From NCBI GenBank assembly GCA_009809945.1, contig WTPW01000855.1:61737-125736 (forward strand): a stretch of 64,000 bases of DNA, in the 5' to 3' direction. The translations under genes and the position numbers were made by a program. The notes beneath the pieces are model-generated. The model saw nothing but the letters and a program-made list of their open reading frames with translations, was not told where the DNA came from and searched no databases. Each line of letters starts with the position of its first letter. Position 1 is the first letter of the stretch. Below are positions 44,713 to 56,397 of this stretch, in pieces. Origin of the DNA: Gigaspora margarita (taxonomy: Eukaryota; Glomeromycota; Glomeromycetes; Diversisporales; Gigasporaceae).

Positions 44713-45814
44713 AAAAAAAAAAAAGTGTTTATCACTATTTTTACTTTTTTTTTCCTTTCTTTCTCTTTTTTTTCTTTTTCTTTTTCTCTTCAATTGATTT
44801 GATCAACTTATATTAATTTGTAGATTATTACAGGTTATCAATTTGGCAAGATCAGTTTGGTGTGTTATTCATTAGCAGGTAATATAAGATAGAGCCTCGG
44901 ACATCTCTTATATAGGTAGCAAATTAGTTAAAATTTAAACCCAGATCCAAATTTAAAATTTGGCAAATTAGTATTAATTTAAATAATGATCACATTTTGA
45001 ATTTTGGTGAAACATTTAAAATTTCGTATTGTTATATTTAATATTTTGTTGATTTATTCTTTTTTGAAGGATTATTTAATAAAAATAAATACACCAAACA
45101 AATAACAATTTTGCTCATATAAAGAGGTTGCTTAAAGCCGGATATGTTAGGATTAGTTTTTTAATGCATTATTCAAATATAAATCAGATATCAATTAGTA
45201 AATAAAAAAATGTATATATGACATATATTGTAATTCATATCATATTACTTTATTTAATTAATAAAGAATGCACAAAATCGACAAGATTCACCTTGACATT
45301 GCACTTCTTTTTCTGTTTTTTTTTTAGCTAAAAAGTTAATAGTAATAGTATTTCTGATTAGGATTAATGACTGATCCTAGTCTATCTGAATTGCTTTCGG
45401 CACATCCCTGCCTTGCCATTTTTTTGATCTGTTGAATTATGTTAACTTGAATTAAAAAAATATTACACAATATATTTCTTAAAATGATGTTCTACTCAAT
45501 AGCCTTAGCACAAACTAAACTAAACTATTCTGACAACAATTCTGGCAACAATTTTAAATAAAAACCTGTAAGCAATTATGGCAATATAATATATAGATTT
45601 TTTGAAGCACAAGATATTAATAAAGTTTAAAACTGGGTGGAGTAAAAAATGGTAATTGAGAATATTGTTACTCAATTATAATATTTTAAATATCTAAGTT
45701 ATTTTTTTGCATTCATTAATTAGCCACAAATGAATAGGCACATAAGGATTCTAATGTCAATTACAACTTGAAAAAAATGTTAATCGAGAACAAATATCAA
45801 TCGCCATGGATTTC
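44713..45814. other. Mixed AT-rich DNA with a truncated MITE end
   Basis: GAGCCTCGGACATCTCTTAT at about 44892 is a lone end of the AGGACCCCGG hAT family. At 45250-45440 the minus strand has coding-like pieces (MARQGCAESNSDRLGSV, then in another frame KKKCNVKVNLVDFVHSLLIK) that I cannot place. Confidence 0.35.
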
Positions 45815-46221
45815 TTATAACACATTTAAAAATATTAAAGAAAAAGGTAGTTTTGCAAATATTGTTGGAGTAATCCAATATTCAACCAATATAGTAATTT
45901 TATCAGTTTTGTAATACAAAAAATAATATTACTGGAAAAGCAAAACAATATTAAGAGCATTGAATAAATGTTCACGGCTAGTATTCTTAGGATCTTTAGT
46001 ATGTAGGTACACTACAATATACTGCTTAAATCGAATAATATGCTTTTTTAATAGCATTTGGCCAAGGATGCTGGATATCAGATACAAGTTTTAATAGATC
46101 ATATAAAACAACATATTGTAAATCTAAAATTTAATACTTACCTTGTGAATAATGGTGCGATCACATAGCTATAGTATTTATCTCCTATAGGACCTTTGTT
46201 ATAAATAAATAAAATACACAT
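45815..46221 (-). pseudogene. Unrecognised broken spliced gene fragment
   Basis: On the minus strand 46221-46142 reads YNKGPIGDKYYSYVIAPLFT, then a 71-base intron with a good donor GTAAGT and acceptor CCAG (46071-46141). The frame continues ILGQMLLKKHIIRFKQYIVV, HTKDPKNTSREHLFNALNIV and, past one stop, YYKTDKITILVEYWITPTIF before ending at 45815-45817. Splice-consistent frame and composition argue for a former gene. The upstream end is cut by the MITE at 46223. No family recognised; it could belong with the frame at 48116. Confidence 0.35.
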
Positions 46222-46222
46222 A

Positions 46223-47348
46223 CAGCCAAACCTCCATATAGTCACCCTCTATATAGTCACAAAACCAATATAATCACTTTTGTAAGTTTACCAACCTTTT
46301 TACTATAATTTTCACTTTATATAAGCACATTTGCATTATAATCACTATCACAATTTTTTATTTACCATCTATATAAAACTACCCCTACATAATCACATTA
46401 TTATTATAATATTTTGAATTAATTATTTTATTATTATAAATATTTTTGTATGTTATTAATTATTATTTTTTAACAAGTAAATTTGTTTTTTTTAATAATC
46501 GATTATCTTTTCTACATATAAACTTAAAATTATACTAAGTAAATCAATAAAAATGCTCTAAGTAACCTTGTTCAGAAGATAAAATTACATATATTCTGAA
46601 GTTTTCAAATAATTTGAATAATATTTTATTATTACACTTTTACAATTTACGTTTAGGTAAAAAAAATTAAAAAAATTAAAAATTTTTTAACTTAATCGTA
46701 AATTATAAAAGTGTATTAATAAGATTTTAACCAAATTATCTCAAAATTTCAGAGTATATGTAGCTTTATATCCTGAATAACTTTACTTAGATTATTTTTA
46801 TCGATTTAGTTTAGATAATTTTGACTTTAATATGTAGCTACGATATACGATTCTTTTAAAAAAAATTAAAAAAATTTTTTAAAATAATCGTATTGTTCAG
46901 GATATAAAATTACATATATACTGAAATTTTAAGATAATTTGGTTAAAATCTTATTAATACACTTTTATGATTTACGGTTAAGTTAAAAAATTTTTAATTT
47001 TTTTAATTTTTTTCGTCTAAGCATAACTTGTAAAAGTGTAATAATAAAATATTATTCAAATTATCTCAAAATTTTATAATATATGTAATTTTGTCTTCTG
47101 AACAATGTTACTTAGAACATTATTATCAATTTACTTAGTAAGATTTTAAATTTTATATATAGCAATTATAATCGATTATTTAAAAAATAAAAATTTTTAT
47201 TTATTAAAACTTCTATATAATCACAATTTTTTTTTATATGCAATTTTATTATAATTGTGATTATATAGAATTCCTCTATATTAGTCACATTTCTATATAA
47301 TCACTACTTTTCATATCCTGAGGGTATGACTATATGGAGGTTTGACTG
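46223..47348. mobile_element. 1.1-kb Tc1/mariner-type foldback, CAGTCAAACCTCC ends
   Basis: Ends CAGCCAAACCTCCATATAGT and inverse of CAGTCAAACCTCCATATAGT, TA on both sides (46221-46222, 47349-47350). Sub-terminal repeats of TATATAGTCAC/TATAATCAC. The interior is made of mirrored AT-rich blocks. No transposase. Confidence 0.85.
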
Positions 47349-47493
47349 TAGTTACATATAAATCACCAAATATTTTTGTATAGTTTGTATAAAAATAAAA
47401 ATTTAAACATGAGCTACATATGTATATTGTACAGTACAGTTGGTAGCTACAACTTTAACACCTAATTTTTGCAAGGCTTTTTCAATACCACTA

Positions 47494-47932
47494 GTAATAC
47501 GAATCAAAAATCGAATTAATCGATTAGTTGTAAAGTTGACAACTAATCGTTTGAATTTTACAGACCCAACTTAGTCGATTAATCGATTAGTCGACTAATC
47601 GATTAGTTGATTGGCCAACTAATCGATTAATCGACTAGTCGATTGGTCAATTAATTGACTAGGCAATTGGTCATTTAATCAACCGATCATATAAGAATAT
47701 CAACTCGGCTGTTTCAGCTGCTACCTTATGTGTATTTTACCAAGTTTCATTTATTATTTATTCAACTAATCGATTAGTTGGCCAATCGATTAGTTGGTCA
47801 ATCGATTAGTCAACTAATCGATTAATCGATTGGCCAACTAATCGATTGGTTGAATAAATTCGATTAATCGATTAGTTGGATAAAATGATCCATCAACTAA
47901 TCGATTGAAAAATTTTTATCGATTTGTATCAC
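47494..47932. mobile_element. TA-flanked MITE filled with ATCGATTA repeats
   Basis: Tips GTAATACGAATC and inverse of GTGATACAAATC with TA at 47492-47493 and 47933-47934. Most of the interior is a degenerate array of AATCGATTAGTTGGCC-like units in both orientations. No coding content. Confidence 0.75.
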
Positions 47933-48115
47933 TAAATACCACTCCAATAGTATATTTGCAAATACGAAATAGAGGAAGGGACCTTAAATTGTATCAGTTA
48001 TAATAATTATAATTGAAGTGAAGTCAATTGACATGAGCATAATAAAGAATATACAATACCTAGTTTATCAAAACTAAAGACCTAAAAAAAAAAATTAAAT
48101 GAGAATAGTGATCTT

Positions 48116-48418
48116 CTACAATAAAAATTTAATTTCGCTCAAAATACTGTGGCACAATATAATAGATAATCTTAGAGCACAATAGTTTGGTCTTACTGGC
48201 ATTTCTGGCAATGTTCTTTTTGTTGGCTTGCCATTTTTTGAATTATCAACTGATCGCAGGAGCTTAAAGTTTGTACCAAATATTTCAATAATGCTTAGTT
48301 GTTGTTTAGTTTGAAGCAAGGCGATTGAAGTAGCTAAAATCAATTTTGCAATCGACCATTTAAGCTGTGCTATTCTTGCAAAATCTGCAAATATATGTAA
48401 AGAACTTAGCCCTAAAAA
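48116..48418 (-). CDS. Hypothetical ORF fragment, about 100 codons
   Basis: Open on the minus strand from a TAA at 48419-48421 to TAG at 48116. It contains LHIFADFARIAQLKWSIAKL, ILATSIALLQTKQQLSIIEI and PTKRTLPEMPVRPNYCALRL. Balanced composition and length are unusual for the local AT content, so it is probably a former exon. The first ATG is at about 48343. No motif recognised. Possibly upstream coding sequence of the fragment at 45815, separated by two MITEs. Confidence 0.35.
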   Translation of the reverse strand, partial: FLGLSSLHIFADFARIAQLKWSIAKLILATSIALLQTKQQLSIIEIFGTNFKLLRSVDNSKNGKPTKRTLPEMPVRPNYCALRLSIILCHSILSEIKFLL

Positions 48419-48734
48419 TTATTATAATACAATTATTCCTAGTAAACTTTTTCACTCACACACCATTCCCAGCTACATATATATAAAAATAGGAAATCGG
48501 GAAATCAGATTATTAATCAAAATTTAACTTTTTATTTATATAATGATAATAATAAATCAAATAAATTATTTTTATTATCATATTCAATGGACACTCAATT
48601 TACAAACTTGAATATAAGCAAGGAACTCACTTCGTATGTCAAATGTGTTTGTATATTAACTCAAGCACTACACAAATATAATTAAACTAATATTGTCAAA
48701 TATACATACACAAGAATTTTTAATCAAGTCCTTA

Positions 48735-48900
48735 GGGGCATGCCATTTATTATGTAATTTTTACCATGGATACATGGTCAGAGGTGGTTATCACATCTAT
48801 ATATGATCATAAGCAATCTGAAATAGATAAAGTGATCACACCATACATGGATAAGAGTAGCTACTAAGTAAAAAATATTATCTAATAAATGGCACGCCCC
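48735..48900. mobile_element. 166-bp Harbinger-like MITE (TTA target)
   Basis: Ends GGGGCATGCCATTTATTA and inverse of GGGGCGTGCCATTTATTA; TTA on both sides (48732-48734, 48901-48903). TTA/TAA duplications are typical of PIF/Harbinger. Non-coding. Confidence 0.7.
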
Positions 48901-48903
48901 TTA

Positions 48904-49453
48904 CTATATGCTGGAGGCATTTTAAAGAGTTATTTTTAGTGAAAGCCTTTAAAACTCAATAAAAATCTAAAAATTAGGCTATTAAAAATTTATCTTTAAC
49001 TTTACTTGATATTACAAAATTTTACAAGTCGAATTTAAAAAAGAAGAAATCAGGAAAATTGCACTGATTTTTCATAATATTGTGATTTTCACCTGCATAC
49101 ACCTTTTATTAATATCAGTTTCACCTGATTACATGCCGAATTTATGCTGAATTGCACCAATAATCAATATCAATCAGGATTAACTATTTTATAATTTTAT
49201 ATAAATCGGGTTATTGCATAAATTTGCAAATTAGGGATATAGCAAATTTAATTTAATAATGATCAGCATATATTGGTTTAGAATAAGATAGATGCCTGAT
49301 TTTTTTTATTTCGAATTGCAGATATAAATTTAGACTAATTATATGTTTATTGGTTTTCGTTTTAGACCTATAGGGCTTATTTATTTTAATATAATTATTT
49401 GGCTTTAGTACTATTTATAGGAAACCGACCACACATAATTCTGGATGTAAATA
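48904..49453. other. AT-rich spacer
   Basis: No gene, no terminal repeat found. Several CACCTG/CAGGT-like motifs near 49090-49180. Confidence 0.4.
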
Positions 49454-49461
49454 CCTGCAGT

Positions 49462-49741
49462 CAGTGTTGTCATGGGACAGCTTTGGACAATGATTTGGAC
49501 AATCTTGGACAATCTTGGACAATTAAATAAAGTAAAATTACTTAAAATTTCATTAAGATAACCTATATTAATTTTAACTGGAATGTGTTCAGCACCTAAA
49601 AAAATATATAGTTATATATTTTTTAAATAGATTTATTAATTATTAAAGCCTGGACAAGCTTTGGACAATCTTGGACGTTTGGACAATTTTGGACGTGGAC
49701 AAGCCAAAAAAGGCTATGGACAGCCAAAATGTACAACACTG
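49462..49741 (-). mobile_element. 280-bp hAT-type MITE, family CAGTGTTGT, copy 2
   Basis: Perfect TSD CCTGCAGT (49454-49461, 49742-49749). Same length as the copy at 40665 and in opposite orientation. Ends CAGTGTTGTCATGGGACAGC and inverse of CAGTGTTGTACATTTTGGCT. Confidence 0.95.
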
Positions 49742-49749
49742 CCTGCAGT

Positions 49750-50398
49750 ATTAAATTATTTGCCAAATATAGTTTGATTACTTTATTTAATAAGTATATA
49801 ATATTGATATAAAATCAAAATAAAATCTTTTTTAGAGAAATTTTTTCTTCAATCTTATATTAGATTGATTTTGTATTGATAAGTAATAGATAGAGCTATT
49901 TGTATGAATATAGCTAGTTCAAGCAAAAAATTTTGTTTCTAATGTTGAACAATAGGACCTCTGACTAGTTTTCTTAGGTGCAGTCATAACCTTCAAGAAT
50001 AGAACTAGGTTCCGACTATTTCCTCTCTAAATTTTAATTTTTTCTTTTATGTTTATAAACTATTTAAGAGGGTGTGTTCATCACTATAATTGTTGGCATA
50101 GGAAGAAGAGGAAGACCCAATAAGTTTCCCATAGTTTAGTTCACTGAACTATGAAATAAGAAATAGTTTGAGTATATCCATCTCAAAATTTATTTAAAAT
50201 ATAAAATATTTACAAAATGCATAACTATCATCATCATTATCTGTATAACAAGGAGAGGAGGATGTGATAAGCTTCTAAGTTACTGTATATTGTCAAAAAT
50301 AAGCTGCCTTCAAAAATAAGCTACCCTTTCTCTTTTGGTTAAAAAGCTCAAAAACATCTTTGATCCAAAATAAGCTACTCACAATTGACAAAAATTGC
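49750..50398. other. AT-rich DNA, no gene seen
   Basis: TAAGCTGCC and TAAGCTACC alternate near 50300-50390 (three ATAAGCT units), perhaps the edge of a larger element around the MITE at 50401. Confidence 0.35.
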
Positions 50399-50400
50399 TA

Positions 50401-50709
50401 CATAGTAAAGTCCAACCTTTACTAAGCAAAATAATTAAAGTTGCTTAAGCAAACTTATTCAGGAGATCAAAATACATATACTCTAAAATTTTTAACAAAA
50501 TTGGAGAACTTTTTATTAATTGATTTTAATTTTTATATTCAATGAAGAGATTAAAATTTTATTAAAAAAATATATAAAAATTAAAAGTCAAATAATAAAA
50601 AGTACTCCTATTTTGATGAAACTTTTAAAATATATGTAGTTTAGTCCCTAAACAAGTTTCTTTTGTTGCTAATAATTGATTTACATAGTAGAATTTAGAC
50701 TTTACTATG
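50401..50709 (+). mobile_element. TA-flanked MITE, family CATAGTAAAGTC, copy 2
   Basis: Ends CATAGTAAAGTC and GACTTTACTATG; TA at 50399-50400 and 50710-50711; 309 bp. Same family and orientation as 25432-25752, including the AAAGTTGCTTAAG landmark and mirrored AGAACTTTTTATT..AATAATAAAAAGT blocks. Confidence 0.85.
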
Positions 50710-50974
50710 TAATGACTATTGCTATTATCAATTGACCAAAAATTGATTATATCTAAAATGCAGTGTAACAAAGTACATAAAGTATATGTACTGTACTTAG
50801 ATATAATTGGCTAATACTAACTTAAGTTTGTCACATAAAAAAGCTTGGTATATAAAAAAAAGTTTAAATAATCTGGCATGTAAAAAAGTTCTTTAAAAAA
50901 AACACATTTAAAAGTTTTTATAACAAAAAATATATATATAACTCAGCTAAGCCACGATTTTTGTTTGAGAATAA

Positions 50975-51480
50975 ATGAAGTAGAAACATACTCAAGCCCA
51001 CTTAGCTAGCAATAAATTTTGTGGAGCTATTGTTGATGAGCGCATAGTATTTTGTGTGTGTGAACAAAAAATTATTCTAGATAATGACTATGATGAATCA
51101 AAACTTATAGAACATTCTAAAAATTCAAGATGTAAATTGAATAATAAAAAAAGCAGCTTGGATTATCTGGTACGAACACTACTTTGTACATACTAGAGCC
51201 GATTGTGATCATGTGATGAAATGTAGTGAATGTCGATGTTGATGAAATGAAACAATCAATAACGATAAAACGGGATGAAATCGGAGAGGAAAAAAAAGTT
51301 TAAGCTAGAATTATTATTTGTGGGAAAATAATGTCAAGCATGGTGATGACTGTGATAATATTTAGTACAGTATTATTATGAAATTCGGTATAGGTCATGC
51401 TGAGCTAGGATATGATCGAGGAGTAAATGGTGTTCATTGTATTCCAGTTAGGGATATTAATTATAATTTCTGGTGAAGGT
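50975..51480 (+). pseudogene. Zinc-finger-like protein remnant, unrecognised
   Basis: From ATG 50975, with a stop as third codon, the plus frame reads HTQAHLASNKFCGAIVDERI, VFCVCEQKIILDNDYDESKL and IEHSKNSRCKLNNKKSSLDY before TAG at 51194. The spacing C-x-C..H..C suggests a metal-binding finger like those at the N-terminus of transposon proteins. Downstream frames continue with KCSECRC and, after further stops, KFGIGHAELGYDRGVNGVHC to about 51480. Several stops and no catalytic motif. Probably a dead transposon- or host-encoded DNA-binding protein. Confidence 0.5.
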
Positions 51481-51823
51481 TTTGAAGGAAATATAAACCG
51501 GGTAACCATTGCTTTAAATTAGATAACCTGATTTGTAACCGATTTGCCAACTTTCTACTAGTGTACGTAAAAGTAAATTAACAAAAGCATCTCTTTTTCA
51601 AGTTTCAAATAACTTGAGTAGGATACATTTATTGAATACAACATTTCGCATTTGTCTTATATAATGCAGAGTATAAATTTTAAGCTTAAAAGAAACCTAA
51701 ACTATTAACATTTCTGTGCGATTAAAATCTATAGTAAAATAGTATATCATCTCTCAACTCCAATTTTTTTTCCAGTGTGCTAATATTATATAAAGTTTTT
51801 TTTCTGCTTGAAGCACCTCATTT

Positions 51824-52600
51824 TCATAGTGCATACATTTTATGATTTCTTTCAACTTCGAAATTTCCTAAAACTTTATCATGTCGCTGTGTGAGTAAAT
51901 TTATATTACTCTCTAATTTCACATGTTGATCCGTAAGTAATTTTACATTATTTTCTAACCCCAGAATTTTTTGATTTTGATATTCAATTTTTCTGTTTTG
52001 GAATTCTTCACGTAATTCATATTCCATTGATTGGATCCACATGGGATCAAAATCTTCATCATTTAAAGAAATATCTTCACTAGATGTTCGGATATTTGAC
52101 ATTGGCATACAAATATCTTCAGTTGAAGTTCTTTTATGGCTGCTGTAGAATGTGAAAATGTGATCGTTGAATGATTGCCTGATGTAGAATTAGGAACATT
52201 AAGATCCTTTATAGCTGCCGTCAAATTACTATCATCGTGTGCTAATGTTTCAGAAATATTATGTGATGAAATGTTCGTTGCAGGTTTGCCAGATGTAAAA
52301 ATACTAACTGTAGTATAACTATTAAGAACATCATGTGTTAATGTTGCATGAATGTTGCTAGCTGTAGGAACATCGCTTCTATAATTTGCTTTAAGTGTTA
52401 TGGCTCCCTTTTCTTGCCAGGGATTCTACAAAGTGAGATGTATTAATACTGCTTTTGAATATTTTATTTTAAAATAATTAAATTTACTTAGAACGATACA
52501 TACGACTGTTCTTTTTAAGTAATTTATCGGCTTTCTTTCGATTTTCTTTGTGAAATTTTGTTATTGCATTCATATATATTTCTTAATTATTTTTTGAAAG
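51824..52600 (-). pseudogene. Unrecognised gene remnant with coiled coil
   Basis: Minus strand. Near 52550-52600 it reads, with one stop, RDKERKLSKNN then EIYMNAITKFHKENRKKADK, LLKKNSRMYRSK. After a gap of about 60 bases: NPWQEKGAITLKANYRSDVP and a Ser/Thr/His-rich stretch. A frameshift near 52130 leads into MPMSNIRTSSEDISLNDEDF and a charged coiled coil (ILGLENNVKLLTDQHVKLES) ending at 51824. The direct junction with the retroelement at about 52600 suggests deletion or insertion there. Function unknown. Confidence 0.45.
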
Positions 52601-55290
52601 TTTTCTTTCTTTATCGCGATTTCCGTTAGGATAGACGATCTTTCACCCACGTCATCTTGATACGCCGCAGCAATGACTTTCCACCTTTACGATCTATCAA
52701 TCTCTGAAATGTTTCGCTCGCATTCTTCAGTTCCATACACATTACAGTGTATCGTAGTACTCCAAGGGAGGTGGCCACAGCTACTTTATCACGGTCCTTC
52801 TCTCTGATACCTATTTGCCAGTAGCCTTTAAATGCATCTACTGATGAGTACCAATCGTGACCCGCTGCTTGTTCCAAAATACTGTATCCCGGATTATAGG
52901 TAAGGGTAGTTATCTTTAATGATATACTTATTGAGTGGTTTCATATTTCCAACCGCTCTTAATTTGTCTCTTCCTCCATCTTTCTTATGAACCGGAAAAC
53001 AGTGGTACGCGTATTCACCGGACCCTTTTTCTAACAATCCACATTCTATCATTTCTTTTAGGTGGTTTTCGAATGTAATTCTTATTTCGGGATTATTTAT
53101 CCTTATTGGTCGTAATCTCATTGAAGGGACGATTGNATCGCCGGTTCTGACCTCATACTCTACAAGATTCGTTCTTCCAATGTCTTTTAGTTCATATGCA
53201 AAGACTTCGGGTACTCTTCTTATTAACCGGTCAATAATTATTGTCCTTATTGATTCGTTNCTAACCAGAGGTCTCAAGTTTATGAGAGCGCTATTTTACA
53301 TTGTTAATCTTGAAACGACAAGTATGTCCTTCCCATCGATAGCATTATCGTCACTTTTACCATTGGTGTTCCAATAATTTATTCTCCCACAAAATGAAAG
53401 TCCTTCTAGATGTTCACATACTACAGGTTCAATTTCTTGCACTACAACGTTACGCTTATTTTTTGCCTTATGCAAAATTTTTTGCACCCTGTTGTCATTA
53501 CACGAATGATCCAATTCATCAATTTCGATTCTTCTTACTGCCATTATGTCTTCAACTTCATCATAATCGCTTTCGTCATCACTATCGATGTCATTCACAT
53601 AGTTGTCTTGAACTTCACTAATCCAACTTTTGGGGACCGTTGATACAACAAAAGACGCGGATCTTGTATGTGATGTAATCGTACACCAGTATTCAGTTCC
53701 CTTAAAACCCAAGGTACATTGTGCACGCGCATTCCATGGCATACCTAACAGGACGTCGAAGCTTGCGGTTTCCATCACGTAAAATCCTTGGTATACATCA
53801 ACTCCTTCCATTTCTACTTATACGTTGGGTATGTATCCTACAAATTGACTAATTCTGCCATTCTTCCTTTACCAGTGACTTCATTCCACTTTAATCCTCT
53901 CCTTTCAGCGTACTTCTTTAACATAAGATTTATTCAGGAACTGGATCAATCGGTGCCTTTACGATATCCCCATTTATGCTAACTGTCCATACGGGTACAA
54001 CTTCCCATTTTTGATTTATTGTTCTGTATTATTCCACGTACAATTCGAATCTTTACGTTTTGATCATCTACACTATCTCTTTTTCGTCGTATTAATGCTT
54101 TTATTATCTCTGAGCGTGCTTTCGGCGACCATTTGAACAACTGTCCGAGAGTAATGGTTATCTCCACCCTTTTTAAGATATCTAGTTCATCCGATAATTC
54201 CGAGAAAGGTATCTCGATTCGATATTTTCTTGTGCTGGCTCTAAAATTTTTCCCCTTTTCCATTTGGTTGGATTGTTTCGTTTATATCGTCTGGCCTTTT
54301 TCTTTTGCCGAAGGTTCTTATATTGCTACATTCTTCGTTTTCCATCAATTCTACTTTTAAATACTCTCTAGTATCTTCAGGTTTCATTTCTGTAAACTCA
54401 ATTAATCGTACATCAGCGTTATTAAATGTGATACTTCCATTACTTTGATTATTCTCTTTATCTCGCTTCGGACAATCTTTAACAATGTGACCTTCTTGTT
54501 GACACAGGTAACACGTTCGAGGTTTGTAATTATGTGGTTGAAACTGATTTTGCCTCTTATTTCGATTCATCATGGTTCTAGATACAATGTCTTTAACCAT
54601 ATTTTCAATATCACTTCTACTTAATTTCTCTTCCTTATCGACACGATTAATGCTAAGACTAGCCAACCCGTTTACAATGCTATCTATATTCACATCAACT
54701 TTATTTGGTTGTAATACATCGTTAGATGCTGCTGAGTCCTTATTCTCCAAGGGATTCTTATCTCTCTTATAATCCTCCATCTCCAATGCCCTCTTCTTGG
54801 CTTTATCATAATTCTTTGGGCAACCGTTCTCTATCTTTGATCGATAGGGATCCTTTACCCTTTGATATACCAATCACGTTTTTCATCGATCCTCAGTTGG
54901 TCTTTTACAGCTTCTGCATGAACTTCATAACGGTTAGTATATTCCCTTTTCTTCTTGTTTGATATGTTATAACCTTATGATCTTCATTTCGGATTCATTT
55001 TCGGCTTTGATCTTTTCGATAATAGTCTTTTTTAACTCAGCCCAAGTTGCTTTAGTTTGTACTAACGTTCGTACCCATGTCCTCATACCCTCAGACATGT
55101 GCATGTGTACCCTCAAACGTGTAGTATCATCATCATACTTCTTGGCTTGAGCATAACCTTTGTAATCAAAGAGAAAGTTCTCAATATCGTCGATCTCAGC
55201 ACCCCGATAGACTGGTATGGTTGTATCTTGACTTCCCATTATGTTGTTTATTTCATACGTTGTTGTCAATGTTCTTTTGTTCGTTGCACC
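52600..55290 (-). pseudogene. Ty3/gypsy-like gag-pol remnant
   Basis: Retrotransposon polyprotein in several frames on the minus strand. Gag-like start at 55269 (MTTTYEINNIMGSQDTT) with conserved ENFLFDYKGYAQAKKYDDDT and two frameshifts near 54960 and 54865. Zinc knuckle CYLCQQEGHIVKDC (C-x2-C-x4-H-x4-C) near 54460-54510. Protease region around 53750-53990 with DVLLGMPWNARAQCTL; the catalytic DTG/DSG position reads IDP and is followed by stops. Reverse transcriptase: LLEKGSGEYAYHCFPVHKKD, then WYSSVDAFKGYWQIGIREKD (motif A), ELKNASETFQRLID and YQDD (52651-52662) in a shifted frame. RNase H and integrase are absent: the element is truncated at about 52600. Ambiguous bases at 53136 and 53260. 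Not functional. Confidence 0.9.
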
Positions 55291-55908
55291 TAGACCTTTT
55301 CTTATTTTGGTCTGACCTTTACGGCTTTAACTTTTGGTCCTACTCTTTTCGCTATTTATGTACTGTGTATTGTAGCGTTGTTGATATCGTTTCTAGTTAT
55401 AGTATTACCAATTTTGGGCAAACAATGTCGTAACTCAAATGTATTTATTGTTTTATGAGACTCGCTTTTAGTACACCTTGTTCCTCAATTCAACTCCTTA
55501 CTTCACCTAATAGTCTTCCTCGGTCTACTCAATTAGGTACCACTACATTATTAATACGGCGCAAGCTTTACGAAAATTCAGAAGTGGATCAGATCGAACC
55601 ATTTTATTATTATTCTCATGCACGATTACATAATGACTTTTAATAATAGACTATCCTTTACATTGTTTAAGATACATTTTGATTACGACATCTTGTCGCA
55701 ACTTAGTAAGTTAGTGATTTTGCACATCGTGTAACCCGAGCCACTCCGGCGATTCGGATTCAGACCTCGGATCGAACCTGCGGATCATTAATACTAGCTT
55801 TGTAATATTATAGCAAAATTACAATCCAAGCAATTTTACTTAGTACACGGTTTGGCCGCTCCAATTTAAATCTATGTTTAACAACCCCCCCCCTCTCGAT
55901 TGGATTTT
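55291..55908 (-). other. 5' leader side of the gypsy-like element
   Basis: Balanced base composition continues upstream of gag. TGGTACCTAATTGAG (minus strand, near 55530-55545) could be a primer-binding site, but no LTR with TG..CA ends was found. A sense-oriented T-arm-like GGTTCGATCC (minus strand, near 55775) and GCCGGAGTGG lie further out. Confidence 0.3.
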
Positions 55909-55910
55909 TA

Positions 55911-56148
55911 CAGGGCTGTCCCCAAATTTCCGGGTTGGATGCGTCGGATCTAGGTCGGCGTTTACCCTACTTGTTAGCAGGTTCTATAGCAAAATTATCA
56001 GCTGGGCATTTTTTACTTAATGAATGGATATGATTTATTAGTAAAATTTTTTATGATCTTGGGGCAAAATTGATCAATTCTGATCCAGCCGACCATGATT
56101 CCGATGCACTCCGACGTATCCCGACCCGGAATTTTGGGGACTCCCCTG
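55911..56148. mobile_element. 238-bp TA-flanked MITE, CAGGG..TGTCCCC ends
   Basis: Ends CAGGGCTGTCCCCAAATTTC and inverse of CAGGGGAGTCCCCAAAATTC; TA at 55909-55910 and 56149-56150. GTCGG/CCGAC repeats inside. Tc1/mariner-type target. Confidence 0.85.
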
Positions 56149-56194
56149 TATGAGTTCTCTCGATTGAGCAAATTATAGGGGGAGTTAAACAACA

Positions 56195-56397
56195 TATATA
56201 TGTTGTGCGTCAGATTGAAACTTGCGTCAGATTGAATCTGACGCACGTCAGATGACTATCATTTGACTAGCATTAAATGATCGGCAACAACTGGCCTAAA
56301 ATAACTTCTAACTTTTCCATAATTTTACCCTAACCTTAATCTAATTTAGGCCGGGTTTCATCTGACGCAAGAATCGATCTGACGCACAACATATATA
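56195..56397. mobile_element. Short foldback with GCGTCAGATT repeats
   Basis: Ends TATATATGTTGTGCGTCAGA and its inverse. TTGCGTCAGAT occurs again inside each arm, giving a repeated stem. About 203 bp. The TSD cannot be separated from the TA run at the tips. Confidence 0.75.

Noticed and set aside
47494..47932. Centromere-like satellite
   Set aside because: It is only about 440 bp, bounded by inverted tips and TA, so it is better explained as a single MITE.
54241..55433. Plus-strand ORFs of 60-80 codons across the retroelement
   Set aside because: They are antisense shadows of the gag-pol frames, which carry the zinc knuckle and reverse transcriptase motifs.
55530..55545. Firm primer-binding site and LTR for the gypsy-like element
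   Set aside because: TGGTACC is suggestive, but no TG..CA LTR pair or duplicated LTR could be located.
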